NCBI GenBank assembly: GCA_030432905.1
Contig: JAUILU010000002.1
Location: forward strand, 1 to 64,000
Reading direction: 5' to 3'
Length of the DNA: 64,000 nt
Source of the DNA: Phycisphaerae bacterium
Lineage (GTDB): Bacteria > Planctomycetota > Phycisphaerae > Phycisphaerales > UBA1924
How positions within the stretch are numbered: position 1 is the first letter of the stretch; every line of letters starts with the position of its first letter. The position numbers were made by a program, and so were the translations under genes. This document shows, piece after piece, positions 31,845 through 40,816 of the stretch. Below the pieces are notes generated by a model, which made no database searches, was not told the DNA's origin, and saw nothing but the letters and a program-made list of their open reading frames with translations.

Positions 31845-33698
31845 CTAGCAGCCGGCGTTGTAGTTGCCCACCCAGGCCGAGAAGTCGGTCGGGGTGCACA
31901 TGCCATCGCCGTTCTGGTCGCATTCGGGGGCCCCGGAGTTGAACGCGCCGACCCAGGCGGAGAAGTCGGTCGGGGTGACCATGCCGTCGCCGTTGACGTC
32001 CGCCGGGCAGGGCGAGGGCTCGACAGCGAGCAGCGTGGTGTTGGCGTTGACGTTGTTGAACGTCTGGACGGCGCCCGAGGGCCACTCAATCATGACGCGG
32101 TCAACCGAGCCGAGTGTGCCCAGGCCGAAGTGAGCGGTCATCTCGTTCTGGCTGAGGAAGTTGCTGCCGCCGTCGACTTCTCGGACCATGACTTCGCCGG
32201 GCGTGCCGAGGTCGGGTGTGACGGTGATGAACGCGCCGATGCCGTCGCGGTTGGAGGCGGTGCCTTCGGTGTCGATACGGAGCCAGTTGTTCGTGTTGCC
32301 GCCGTCGTTGCGGTAGAGGATCGGCTGCTGGCCGCAGTTGGTGATGAACATATCGAGGTCGCCGTCTTTGTCGTAGTCGAAGGCGATGAGGCCCTTGCCC
32401 GATCGGGTGTCGGTGACACCGAGCGAGGTGGCAACCTCGGTGAAGTTGCCCGAGCCGTCGTTGGTCCAGAATCGTGTCTGGTTTGTGTCGAACCCGAAAT
32501 GTGAGGTCGGGTTGTAGTGAGGTTCTGGGAAGATGATGCCGTTGACCTGTGCGATGTCGAGGTCGCCGTCGTTGTCGAAATCGCTGAGCGAGGCTGCCCA
32601 GCCCCAGGCGCCGTCGCGGACGCCGATCGCGTCGGTCGTGTCGGTGAAGGTGCGGTTGCCGTCGTAGCGGTACATGCGGTTGCCGTCACGGAGCGGGCGG
32701 AGGGGGTTGTCTTCGTAGATGGAGGTGACGAACCAGTCGAGGTCGCCGTCGCCGTCGTAGTCCGCGACGGTCGAGCCCATGCCGAAGGTGTCGGTGCCGA
32801 CGTTGGCGGCGTCTGTGCCGTCGGTGAAGGTGCCGTCGCCGTCATTCCAGAAGAGTCGGCTGGTCTGGTGATCACCCGAGATTACGAGGTCCATGTGGCC
32901 GTCACGGTCGATATCGGTAAAGCGGGGGCCGAATCCCATGGTGTCGAAGACTGCGGGGTTATTCGAGGGGACGAGGTCGAGGTAGACACCCGCGGCGATG
33001 GTTGTGTCGGTGAAGTGCCCCGGGTTTGAGGCGCCCTGGTTGCGGTAGAGCCGTGCGTTCATGGGTGCGCCAGTGCCGTTCTGGCTATCGAGGCGCCACT
33101 CGGTGAAGTAGAAATCGACGTAGCCGTCGTTGTCGTAGTCGCCGAAGCCGATGCTGTTGCCGAAGTGCGTGTCGATGCCGAAGTGGTCGGCGCCGCGTGC
33201 TTGTGCTTCTTCGGTGAAGACGCCGGTGCCGTCGTTGATGTAGAGGTAGTAGCGGTTGGCTTCGATGGCGGTGACGTAAATATCAAGATCGCCGTCGTTG
33301 TCGATGTCGGCGGACTGGCAGCCGTTGGTTTTCGCGTTGAGCGGCGTGGGCCCGAAGGCGAAGGTCGATGCGTCGGTGAACGTGCCGTCGCCGTTGTTGA
33401 AGTACATGATGTCGGTGTCGTCGAGTCTTGTGACGAAGATGTCGATCCAGCCGTCGTTGTTGTAGTCGCCGACGGTGGCGCCGCCGGTGTAGTAGACCTG
33501 CTGGGTGCCGCCGGAGGTGTAGGTGTGCTGCTGGTAGTTGATACCCGCGGCCGCGGTGACGTCGGTGAACATCCACGTCGGGCCCATCATGGCCGGGGCG
33601 GATTCTGCCGCGATGCTTGCCGAGGCGCCGTAGCACACCAGAACCGAGGCGGCGGCAACGAGCGACGAACGCAGGGGCAGATCAGACACGCTTTTCAT
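31845..33698 (-). CDS. Secreted FG-GAP/VCBS beta-propeller protein with ASPIC/UnbV domain and dockerin-like tail
   Basis: The ATG at 33698 yields a signal peptide (MKSVSDLPLRSSLVAAASVLVCYGASASIAAE). The 617-residue protein consists of many calcium-type FG-GAP repeats (DYNNDGWIDIFVT, DIDNDGDLDIYVT, DYDNDGYVDFYFT, DIDRDGHMDLVIS, DYDGDGDLDWFVT), then an ASPIC/UnbV domain (GIGAFITVTPDLG ... VMIEWPSGAVQTF), a common surface-protein arrangement in planctomycetes. It ends with two dockerin-like repeats (DVNGDGMVTPTDFSAWVGAF and a second copy) closing in AGC. It probably acts at the cell surface in carbohydrate or protein binding; no catalytic function is visible. Confidence 0.87.
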   Translation of the reverse strand: MKSVSDLPLRSSLVAAASVLVCYGASASIAAESAPAMMGPTWMFTDVTAAAGINYQQHTYTSGGTQQVYYTGGATVGDYNNDGWIDIFVTRLDDTDIMYFNNGDGTFTDASTFAFGPTPLNAKTNGCQSADIDNDGDLDIYVTAIEANRYYLYINDGTGVFTEEAQARGADHFGIDTHFGNSIGFGDYDNDGYVDFYFTEWRLDSQNGTGAPMNARLYRNQGASNPGHFTDTTIAAGVYLDLVPSNNPAVFDTMGFGPRFTDIDRDGHMDLVISGDHQTSRLFWNDGDGTFTDGTDAANVGTDTFGMGSTVADYDGDGDLDWFVTSIYEDNPLRPLRDGNRMYRYDGNRTFTDTTDAIGVRDGAWGWAASLSDFDNDGDLDIAQVNGIIFPEPHYNPTSHFGFDTNQTRFWTNDGSGNFTEVATSLGVTDTRSGKGLIAFDYDKDGDLDMFITNCGQQPILYRNDGGNTNNWLRIDTEGTASNRDGIGAFITVTPDLGTPGEVMVREVDGGSNFLSQNEMTAHFGLGTLGSVDRVMIEWPSGAVQTFNNVNANTTLLAVEPSPCPADVNGDGMVTPTDFSAWVGAFNSGAPECDQNGDGMCTPTDFSAWVGNYNAGC

Positions 33699-33935
33699 GG
33701 CTTTGACTCTCTCTTCAACTGACACCAACCACACACTCAGATCGGGCCGAAAGGCCTATGGGATAACGGGCATCGGTGAGATGCCGGGGTATTCTGTGTA
33801 CGCTTTCGGGCCCCGTCTTGTTCCCGATTCAATCCTAATGCCGGGCCGATTTGGACACAATGACTTTGCGTTTGGATTCGTTATCGGACGGCGAATCGGC
33901 GGTATTATCGGGCCTTTTGGCGGACTTCTAAATCC

Positions 33936-36008
33936 TCAATCCGAGCGGTACGGCGTGTCGTTCTGGAACAGCTCGAGCCGGGCCCGGTACTGGGGCACGA
34001 TCTGGGGCGGGGCCATCTGGATGCACTTGGTCTGCCACTCGATGGCGGCCTCGAAATCGCCGGCCTCGGCGAGACTGGCGGCGTACGTCGAGATCGTGGA
34101 CAGGTCGTTCCACTCGGTCAGCTTGCAGGCGCGTCTGGCGAGTTCGACCGCGCGCTCGCCGTCACGCAGAGCCGGGTCAGGGTTGGTCGCCAAAATCCAC
34201 GCGAGGTTGTTGCTCGCTTTCATGTGGTCCGGGTTGATGGCGAGCGCGGCCTCGAAATCCGCGATCGCCTCTTGGAACCGGCGGAGGCTCAGGTACGCGG
34301 TCCCTCGGTCGTCGAACACGGGCACGCTCCGCTGCCTGCGGAACTCCTCGGTCTCCTTGCGCTGCAAGGGGAGCGCGAGCGCGCTGGTGTAGTCGCCGAC
34401 CGCGGCTTCGTACTGCCCGGCCATGTAGAGCAGCGAGCCCCGCTCGACAAACGCCTCCCAGTGGAACAGCCCAAACCGCGGGTGCTCTTCGAGGTCGTAT
34501 GCGATGGCGGCGCTGTAGGCGTTGGCGGCTTCCTGGTACCGCCCGGTCAGCTTGAGCAGCGCGCCCGCCCGGACCCAGGCTTCCTGGTACCTCGGTTCGA
34601 GCTTGATGGTTTCTTCGAGCATGTCGATGGCCTCGGCGTATTCGCCTCGCTCGCGGAGTATGGAGGCCATGTTGAAGAACGCGCGGGGTTCGGTCGGCTG
34701 CTTCGCGGCGTTGTCCTGCCACAAGCCGAGCCGATCACGCCAGGTCTCGTTGCGCTCGTGCGTGGCGAACAGCATGACACCCGAGAGCACCACCACCGCC
34801 GCCAGCGCGGCCTTCTGATTCTTGATAAGCGTGAACACCGCGCCGACAAACAGCAAGCCCGCGCCGATGATCGGCACGTAGAGCCTGTGCTCGTAGACCA
34901 TCTCGAGCGGGATGACCGACGACTCGACAACAAGGTGGAGCATGAACCAGAGCACGCCGAACGCAAGCAGGGGCAGGCGTCTGGCAAAGACGACACTGGC
35001 GACCGCCATCGCGCCGAGGCCGAGGAAGCTGAACAGCGTCGTGATCGGCACCAGCAGCGAGGTCGAGAGCGGGTAGTCGTAGACGAGGACGAGCCTCGAC
35101 GGCGCGGGGTAGATGATCAGCCCGATGTAGTGCATGACGACGCGGGCCTGCGTCATGACGCGCTCGGTGAGCGTGAAGTCGCGGAATTCGTAGCCCTTGA
35201 AAAGCTTGGCGAATGTGCCGCCCTCGAAGAAGAGGCCGCTCTTGAAGACGACAGCGACGACAGCCATGAGCAGGACGCCGCCGCCGATGACCGCGAGCGC
35301 TTTCTTCTGGATCTTGAGCGAGCCGCCGCGCGCGATCCATTCGTAGAGCATGACAGCCAGCGGCAGCGTGACCGCGAACTGTTTCGTGCCCAGCGCGAGC
35401 ACCCAGCAGACCAGCGCGCCGCCCCACCACACGATGTACGACCGCACGGTCGGCTTGGGCGCGTTTCGGCCGGCGATGTAGCAGAGCAGACCCGCGAGGT
35501 AGAACAGCGTGCACAGGCTTGCCATTCGCTGAACGATGTATGTGACGGACTGGGTCTGCACCGGGTGGCTGACAAAGAGCAGCGCGACCGCGAGCGCGAA
35601 CAGTGTGCAGAACGACTTTGGCTTGTCCTCGCTGGTCTTGAGCAGGATCGGGCAGAGTCGCAGCGCGAGCAGGTAGACCAGCCAGCCGTTGACCATGTGG
35701 ATTGCGATGTTGACGACGTGGTAGCCCGTGACGTCCAGCCCGCCGAGAGCGTGGTTGATGCCGAACGAGAGGTACGCGACCGGTCTCGGCGTCGGGTTGC
35801 CCTCGCCGAACGCGGCCTGGGCCATGCTCGCGGGCGAGAGATCGGGCATCAGCACGCCCGGGTTCTTGACGATGTTGCGCTCGTCATCGAACGTGAAGGG
35901 CACGTCGAGACTGTTGAAGTAGCCGACCCACGTGAACACGGCGATCAGCGCGCACGACACGAGCCCTAAAACGAACAGCCGGTTTGTGGTGGTGCTCTGT
36001 GTGGTCAT
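33936..36008 (-). CDS. TMTC-like membrane glycosyltransferase (GT-C fold) with TPR repeats
   Basis: The 690-residue protein has about ten membrane helices and the acidic first-loop motif FDDERNI (about residues 39-45) characteristic of GT-C enzymes that use lipid-linked sugars, followed by about 250 residues of TPR repeats (FFNMASILRERGEYAEAIDMLEETIKLEP and similar). This matches the transmembrane and TPR (TMTC / O-mannosyltransferase-like) family. It should transfer a sugar outside the cytoplasmic membrane, perhaps ligating or polymerising the glycan made by the upstream genes. It is the last gene of the operon; its ATGA overlaps the preceding stop. The substrate is unknown. Confidence 0.78.
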   Translation of the reverse strand: MTTQSTTTNRLFVLGLVSCALIAVFTWVGYFNSLDVPFTFDDERNIVKNPGVLMPDLSPASMAQAAFGEGNPTPRPVAYLSFGINHALGGLDVTGYHVVNIAIHMVNGWLVYLLALRLCPILLKTSEDKPKSFCTLFALAVALLFVSHPVQTQSVTYIVQRMASLCTLFYLAGLLCYIAGRNAPKPTVRSYIVWWGGALVCWVLALGTKQFAVTLPLAVMLYEWIARGGSLKIQKKALAVIGGGVLLMAVVAVVFKSGLFFEGGTFAKLFKGYEFRDFTLTERVMTQARVVMHYIGLIIYPAPSRLVLVYDYPLSTSLLVPITTLFSFLGLGAMAVASVVFARRLPLLAFGVLWFMLHLVVESSVIPLEMVYEHRLYVPIIGAGLLFVGAVFTLIKNQKAALAAVVVLSGVMLFATHERNETWRDRLGLWQDNAAKQPTEPRAFFNMASILRERGEYAEAIDMLEETIKLEPRYQEAWVRAGALLKLTGRYQEAANAYSAAIAYDLEEHPRFGLFHWEAFVERGSLLYMAGQYEAAVGDYTSALALPLQRKETEEFRRQRSVPVFDDRGTAYLSLRRFQEAIADFEAALAINPDHMKASNNLAWILATNPDPALRDGERAVELARRACKLTEWNDLSTISTYAASLAEAGDFEAAIEWQTKCIQMAPPQIVPQYRARLELFQNDTPYRSD

Positions 36009-37798
36009 GCCTGATCTTTCGCGGCTCTTTGGACGGGTTTGTAGCCGTATCTTTGCATGATTGGTCCGCAGATGCGCTCGATCTCGGCGAGGTTGGCCTC
36101 ACCGAAGAACTCGACGAGGCTCGCCGAGTTGTCACCCGCGGGCTGGAACTGGTGATGGAGCCGACCCGAAACATCGCCCGAGCGCTCGACTCCGAGCGTT
36201 TCGGCGAGATCGGTGAGCACGCCCTGCTTGTCGGCCTTGAAGTCCTCGTACCGGACGAGCGTCGCGCGGTTCTGGATTTGCTCGTACAGCTCGACGGCTC
36301 GGCACCACCTTTGCGCCAGCGCACCGACGATGCCCGAACTCGACCCGCCCCACGCGCTCGCCTCGAACGACGGGCTCCCTTTGAGGCGCTGGCTCAGCCT
36401 CTTTGTGTACGAGAGTTTCTTCGCTCGGCCCGAGATGCCACGGCGGTTGAGGATGCTGCGGATGTTGTCCCGCGGGTCGCGCACGACGAACACGAACTTC
36501 GACTCGGCGAAGAAGTCAGCGATCTCGGGCTCGGCGAACGTGAGCGCGGGGATCTTGACAAGGTCGGCGCTGAACAGGTCCTCGTTCCTTGCGTACACAC
36601 GGTTAATCGAGAGCCTGCCGCGCGCGAGCCTGTAGCCCTCGCGCCGGCGAGATCTCGGGAAGTCGATCGTGGAACTCAGGCCGCCCAGCTCGGCGAGGAG
36701 CTTGCCGATCGCGGTGGTGCCCGACTTGTGGTTGCCAAGCACGATGATGCGCGGGCTACGCTTTGGTGCGCTCGGCACGTTCCTGTTCGGGTCGTAGGCG
36801 CCAAAGCGCGCGTAGCGAGGATCGCGCCAGAGGTAGCAGACCGTGCGGGGCATGATCGCCGTTACCCGGCACATCGCGCCAAGCGCGAGGCGTGTCAGCT
36901 TTGTTCGAAGACTGCCGCCCGTTGCGGGCTGCGTGAGCTTGTAGCCCGCGCGCTGGATTGCCTTTGACGCGAGCTGCTCCAGCTCGGCGATCGTCTGCTC
37001 TGGTAGCTCGGTGCTCCATCGCTCGATCGAGTCCTGCGTGAAGCCCTTGGATTGGCCTGCAAACGAGCTGTTCTCGACGGTCGCGTCGAGGAGGCTGTCG
37101 TCGTAGTCGATGCCGACGAATGCGCAGAGGTCCTTGAAGGTCTGGTCGGGCTCGGAGACGAGCCCTTCGTACTCGACGATGCGGACCGAGTTCTTGTACT
37201 GACGCACGAACCGGTGCGCCAGATGCTCGGCGAAGAGCCACGACGCGACGAACCGAACCGAACCGAACGGGCGGTAGCTGAGCGAGCCGGTCGTGTTGCG
37301 CGTGGACTGCGAGTGGTACGCGGCCCTCAGATCCCGGCGTGTGATGATGATGCGGGCGTCGGGGAACTCGCGGAGCAGCGCGGGGATGTGGTAGATATGC
37401 AGCGGGGTTTTCTCGCCCACGCGCACGCCCGGTTCTTGTCGCGTCGCGTGCGCCAGGACGTGCCGCATGATCTTCCGGTCGTTTGCGAATCGCGTTGGTG
37501 CTGAGCTTGCGCTTTCGCGGAGCTGGTCCCGGCGCCACTCGTGATCGGGCTTGGCCCACTCGCGGTTGATCTTGCCAATTCGATCCGCCAGGAACCCGAC
37601 GAGTTTGTCGCCCTCGTAGCGCGAGACTTTGTTCGTTGGTGAGTAGAGCCAGGCGAGGAGCTTGGTTTCGGGGAGGATGTCGAGGCTCGGGTGGCGCGAG
37701 AGTGATTTCTGCAGGAGCGTGGTGCCCGTGCGGTGGCAGCCGCAGATGAAGATCGGGCGATCGATCGCCGGCTCGTTGGTGTGAGGCGCGCCCGTCAT
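36005..37798 (-). CDS. Tandem sulfotransferase (two sulfotransferase domains in one chain)
   Basis: The 597-residue protein has two P-loop-type PAPS-binding motifs: CHRTGTTLLQKSL near residue 21 and NHKSGTTAIGKLL near residue 357. Each is followed by a sulfotransferase body with its 3'-phosphate-binding region (ITRRDLRAAYHSQ in the first, VVRDPRDNIRSI in the second). Both halves look intact, so one chain could sulfate two positions or two sugars. Its start overlaps the FemAB-like stop and its stop overlaps the TMTC-like start, each as ATGA. It uses PAPS in the cytoplasm; the acceptor is presumably the glycan of this operon. Confidence 0.83.
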   Translation of the reverse strand: MTGAPHTNEPAIDRPIFICGCHRTGTTLLQKSLSRHPSLDILPETKLLAWLYSPTNKVSRYEGDKLVGFLADRIGKINREWAKPDHEWRRDQLRESASSAPTRFANDRKIMRHVLAHATRQEPGVRVGEKTPLHIYHIPALLREFPDARIIITRRDLRAAYHSQSTRNTTGSLSYRPFGSVRFVASWLFAEHLAHRFVRQYKNSVRIVEYEGLVSEPDQTFKDLCAFVGIDYDDSLLDATVENSSFAGQSKGFTQDSIERWSTELPEQTIAELEQLASKAIQRAGYKLTQPATGGSLRTKLTRLALGAMCRVTAIMPRTVCYLWRDPRYARFGAYDPNRNVPSAPKRSPRIIVLGNHKSGTTAIGKLLAELGGLSSTIDFPRSRRREGYRLARGRLSINRVYARNEDLFSADLVKIPALTFAEPEIADFFAESKFVFVVRDPRDNIRSILNRRGISGRAKKLSYTKRLSQRLKGSPSFEASAWGGSSSGIVGALAQRWCRAVELYEQIQNRATLVRYEDFKADKQGVLTDLAETLGVERSGDVSGRLHHQFQPAGDNSASLVEFFGEANLAEIERICGPIMQRYGYKPVQRAAKDQA

Positions 37799-38808
37799 CG
37801 CGATTTGCTCCGCTTGAGCGCGATGAGGTTGCGCATGGGCCAGCGCTTGGCAGCGCCGAGCATCGTGCGCCACATGAGTGCGCGCATCGGCTGGACAACA
37901 AGCGTGCGATGAACCAGCGGCACCTCGTCGGTGTGCCACATGCTTTTAAATTGCGACACGCCCTTGGCGCTCTGGCCCGATGGCATGAAGTCGAAGCCCA
38001 GCTTGCCCGCGCGGACCGCGTCCTCGACAGCGGTGTGCAGGAGCACCTTGTTCGCCTCGTACTTTCGGCCCTCTTGCGATGACACGAGCACGAGGCCGTG
38101 CGAGATCGATTCGGAATCGACGACGAGCATCGCGCCGATGGGCTGGCCATCGACGTGCGCAACACTCAGCCTGACACGATTGGTTGGCTTCAGTTCTTCG
38201 ACGATCGAGCGGATGAGTTCGGGTTTGTAGCGCGCGATGCCCCCGGTTCTGCTCATGGTGTCGAGGTAGTAGCTGTAAAGCAGGCCCATGGACTCGTCGT
38301 CGTTTCGGACCTCGACCTTGACGCCCCGCTTGAACGCGCGGTTGATCTCCTGCCGGCGCACGCGCTTGTAGCTTGCGAGCAATGACTCGGGAGTCAGGCC
38401 CTCGATGTTCAGGATGTTGGTCTGGTCCGCCGCTTGGGTAAAGCCCGAATAGTCATGCGCCGGTTCGTGCGGGTAGCCCACGAGCTGGATCTGTGCGAAG
38501 CGTTTGCGTTTGCCGAGCTCTTTGAGCAGGCGTGCGAGATCGTTCGCGGGTGGCGGGTTACCGATGAGTCCGCCGTAGGGGTAGCTGAAGTAGCCCAGTC
38601 TGACGAGCGGTGCTTTGACAACGACACCGAGCGAGCCGCAGATTGGTTTGCCGTCTTCGTCGATGATGAACGCGCAGGTCTCGTCCGAGATGCCCCGGCC
38701 CATGACCTTCGCCCACTCGGGTTCGTGGAAGACGAGGTGGTCCGCGCCCGCAACGAATGAGGCCCACTCGGGGCCCGCCGGATCGACTTCTCGGATCGAC
38801 CGGGTCAT
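37795..38808 (-). CDS. FemAB-like GNAT-fold acyl/aminoacyl transferase
   Basis: Using the ATG at 38808, which overlaps the upstream sulfotransferase stop as ATGA, the protein has 337 residues. It shows the FemAB/BioF2-like double GNAT pattern: WASFVAGADHLVFHEPEWAKV at the start, YPYGGLIGNPP, ESLLASYKRVRRQEINRA, and a C-terminal acyl-binding part (GQPIGAMLVVDSES..HGLVLVSSQ). Relatives occur in exopolysaccharide/exosortase loci and transfer amino acids or acyl groups to glycans or peptidoglycan precursors. I infer modification of the operon's glycan; the donor is unknown. Confidence 0.75.
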   Translation of the reverse strand: MTRSIREVDPAGPEWASFVAGADHLVFHEPEWAKVMGRGISDETCAFIIDEDGKPICGSLGVVVKAPLVRLGYFSYPYGGLIGNPPPANDLARLLKELGKRKRFAQIQLVGYPHEPAHDYSGFTQAADQTNILNIEGLTPESLLASYKRVRRQEINRAFKRGVKVEVRNDDESMGLLYSYYLDTMSRTGGIARYKPELIRSIVEELKPTNRVRLSVAHVDGQPIGAMLVVDSESISHGLVLVSSQEGRKYEANKVLLHTAVEDAVRAGKLGFDFMPSGQSAKGVSQFKSMWHTDEVPLVHRTLVVQPMRALMWRTMLGAAKRWPMRNLIALKRSKSR

Positions 38809-39878
38809 GACTCGCTTTGGCCGGGCTGGTCGTTTGGTGCGTGCTGGCCCGCTCGGTGCCACTGCGGGTTGTGTCTGCCCGCGCGGATCATGATCTCGCG
38901 CATGCCCGCGAGCCTTTTGGCGCGCTTCTTGAGTTCCTTGATGCCCGCCGGGCCTCGTAGGAGCTGCGGGATCGCTGCCCGACCGGCGCGGAAGAGCTTG
39001 GCGAGTGTGCCCGATTGCGCTGCGCTCAGGTCGTGCTCACGGATCGGGTCGTAGCCGAGCTGGAGCATCTGTCGGCCGGCGATGCGTTCGATGGCTTTTT
39101 GCTCGCCGATCGAGAGTTCGCTCAGGTACTTGCCGTGGTTGTTGGTCATGACGGGGTTGGTCAGGTTCTTCCACCCGATCGCCGCGTCCGCGCTGGTTTT
39201 GGCCTCGTCGCCCTTGTAGAACTCGAGCATCTTGTCGTCGTACTGAACGCCGACGGTTTCGCAGATCCGGCAAAGCTCGGGCTCGGGGGAGCCGACCAGG
39301 TCCTCGTAGTGAATGACCGCGATGCGCGACGGGTCGGGGCACATGCTGATGAACTGCAGCGCGTACGCCTGCTCGGCGCGCCACATTTTCGCGGCTTCCT
39401 TCACGCCCCCCGGGTGACCGGGTGATTTCTTCCACGAGAGCGCCACGTCCCGCGCGTCGCGGACGAGGTAGACGAACCGCGCATCGGGAAAGAGCAGCGT
39501 GATGTCAGCGGCGTGCTGCATGTTGCCGTTGTCTTTAATGAACACGCGCGACTTGTTCTCGTGCTTTGCAGCGAGCCCGTAGAGCGACATGACGAGCCCA
39601 GCGAACGATGGCTCGGCGCAGTGCTCGACGACTTCCTCGGGCGCAGGCAGATGGGGCCAGCCGCGGAGCTGGATGTCGACGACATGGACCATGTCCTTTG
39701 CGAGCTGGAGGAGCGATTCTGTGTTGGTGAGCGGGCCGTAGTTTGGAAGGAGCGGGACAAAGACCTTGATGAGGTGCGGCGAGTGCGGCGCGCAGAACTC
39801 TGGGTGGCTCCCCAGCATCACGCGGATGAGGTTGCTGCCCGATCGTTCGGAACTGAGTAGGAAGACTGGTGCGCTCAC
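38805..39878 (-). CDS. Sulfotransferase
   Basis: The 357-residue protein begins at a GTG (39878) that overlaps the upstream stop as GTGA; the frame is open much further upstream but that region is covered by other genes. A PAPS-binding P-loop follows immediately (LLSSERSGSNLIRVML), and the 3'-phosphate region is VYLVRDARDVALSWK near residue 138. The C-terminal about 70 residues are basic (ELKKRAKRLAGMREIMIRAG). It should transfer sulfate from PAPS to a carbohydrate or lipid-linked acceptor in the cytoplasm. It is one of three sulfotransferase-type modules in this operon. Confidence 0.85.
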   Translation of the reverse strand: MSAPVFLLSSERSGSNLIRVMLGSHPEFCAPHSPHLIKVFVPLLPNYGPLTNTESLLQLAKDMVHVVDIQLRGWPHLPAPEEVVEHCAEPSFAGLVMSLYGLAAKHENKSRVFIKDNGNMQHAADITLLFPDARFVYLVRDARDVALSWKKSPGHPGGVKEAAKMWRAEQAYALQFISMCPDPSRIAVIHYEDLVGSPEPELCRICETVGVQYDDKMLEFYKGDEAKTSADAAIGWKNLTNPVMTNNHGKYLSELSIGEQKAIERIAGRQMLQLGYDPIREHDLSAAQSGTLAKLFRAGRAAIPQLLRGPAGIKELKKRAKRLAGMREIMIRAGRHNPQWHRAGQHAPNDQPGQSES

Positions 39879-40816
39879 GTGTCGATCTCTTGGCCCGCAG
39901 GCGTTTGGTTCGCGTTCCGAAGACTCCAGATGCTCGGGATGCCGAGCAGCAGGCCGACAACCATCCCGACGACGCGGGTCAGGCCCAAGACCACGGCGGC
40001 CTGTACCACCGTCACCGCGAGCATCTCTGCATAGTACACGCTGACCATTTCCTGGAAGCCGACGGCACCCGGTGTGAGTCTGATAAACGAGCCGACGCGC
40101 TGCGACGACATCAAGAGCAGTGCCCCAGGTGTGTCCATCTCCACCGCGAACGCCCGGAACGCGACGAGCATCGCCAGCACGCTGACCGCCATCGAGACGA
40201 ACACCACGAACGTCGCGCTGGCGATGAGCCTGGGCGAGCCGACGATCGCGTGCCAGCCCTCGAGCACCCGGTCCACCTTCTTGGCAAGCGAGCCGGTCTT
40301 TGGCAGCAGCTTCGGGAACGCGACCAGCGCGACACAGCCGAGGAAGATCACCGCAAGCGCCGCGACCGCCGGTGGCATGATCTCGGCCCCCTGCGCCCCG
40401 AGCCAGGCGATCGCTACGAGCCCGAGCAGCGAACTCATCGCGAGGAAGTAGATGTAGAGAGCCGCCATGGTGCTGGCAAAGAGCTTGTATGGAAGCTCGT
40501 GCACGCGTCGCATATAGACCGCGCGGTAGCCCGAGCCCACGGGCAGGAGCATGGTCTGATTGAGCATGAGCCCGGCGTAGTTGAGCTTGAGTGTTTCGAC
40601 GAGCCCGATCTTGGCGCCGACGCTCCGCATCGCCTGCCACTGGAACACACCCCGGAGCGTCATGCGGGCCGCCATGAGCGCGCCGAGCAGCGCGACCATC
40701 CACGGATCGACGAGCCTGACCGACTTGAACGAGTCCCAGTTCGCGCGGACGTACCACGCGATGCCGACCGCCATGAGCACGGTGCACGCGATCACGATGG
40801 GCCGGCTCACTTTCAT
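39875..40816 (-). CDS. Flippase-like membrane protein (lysylphosphatidylglycerol synthase TM / UPF0104 family)
   Basis: The 313-residue protein has about eight membrane helices and the family pattern of the LPG-synthase transmembrane region: WQAMRSVG near residue 60, LNYAGLMLNQTMLLPVGSGYRAVYMRR, and a late LTPGAVGFQEMVSVYY block. This family includes AglD-like and other proteins of glycan loci and is often called flippase-like; transport has been shown for few members. It overlaps neighbours on both sides by 4 bases. I infer a role in translocating or modifying a lipid-linked glycan. Confidence 0.78.
   Translation of the reverse strand: MKVSRPIVIACTVLMAVGIAWYVRANWDSFKSVRLVDPWMVALLGALMAARMTLRGVFQWQAMRSVGAKIGLVETLKLNYAGLMLNQTMLLPVGSGYRAVYMRRVHELPYKLFASTMAALYIYFLAMSSLLGLVAIAWLGAQGAEIMPPAVAALAVIFLGCVALVAFPKLLPKTGSLAKKVDRVLEGWHAIVGSPRLIASATFVVFVSMAVSVLAMLVAFRAFAVEMDTPGALLLMSSQRVGSFIRLTPGAVGFQEMVSVYYAEMLAVTVVQAAVVLGLTRVVGMVVGLLLGIPSIWSLRNANQTPAGQEIDT

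Noticed and set aside
34224..35969. A long rightward frame of about 580 codons opposite the TMTC-like gene
   Set aside because: Arg/Glu-rich shadow of a gene with membrane helices and TPR repeats on the other strand.
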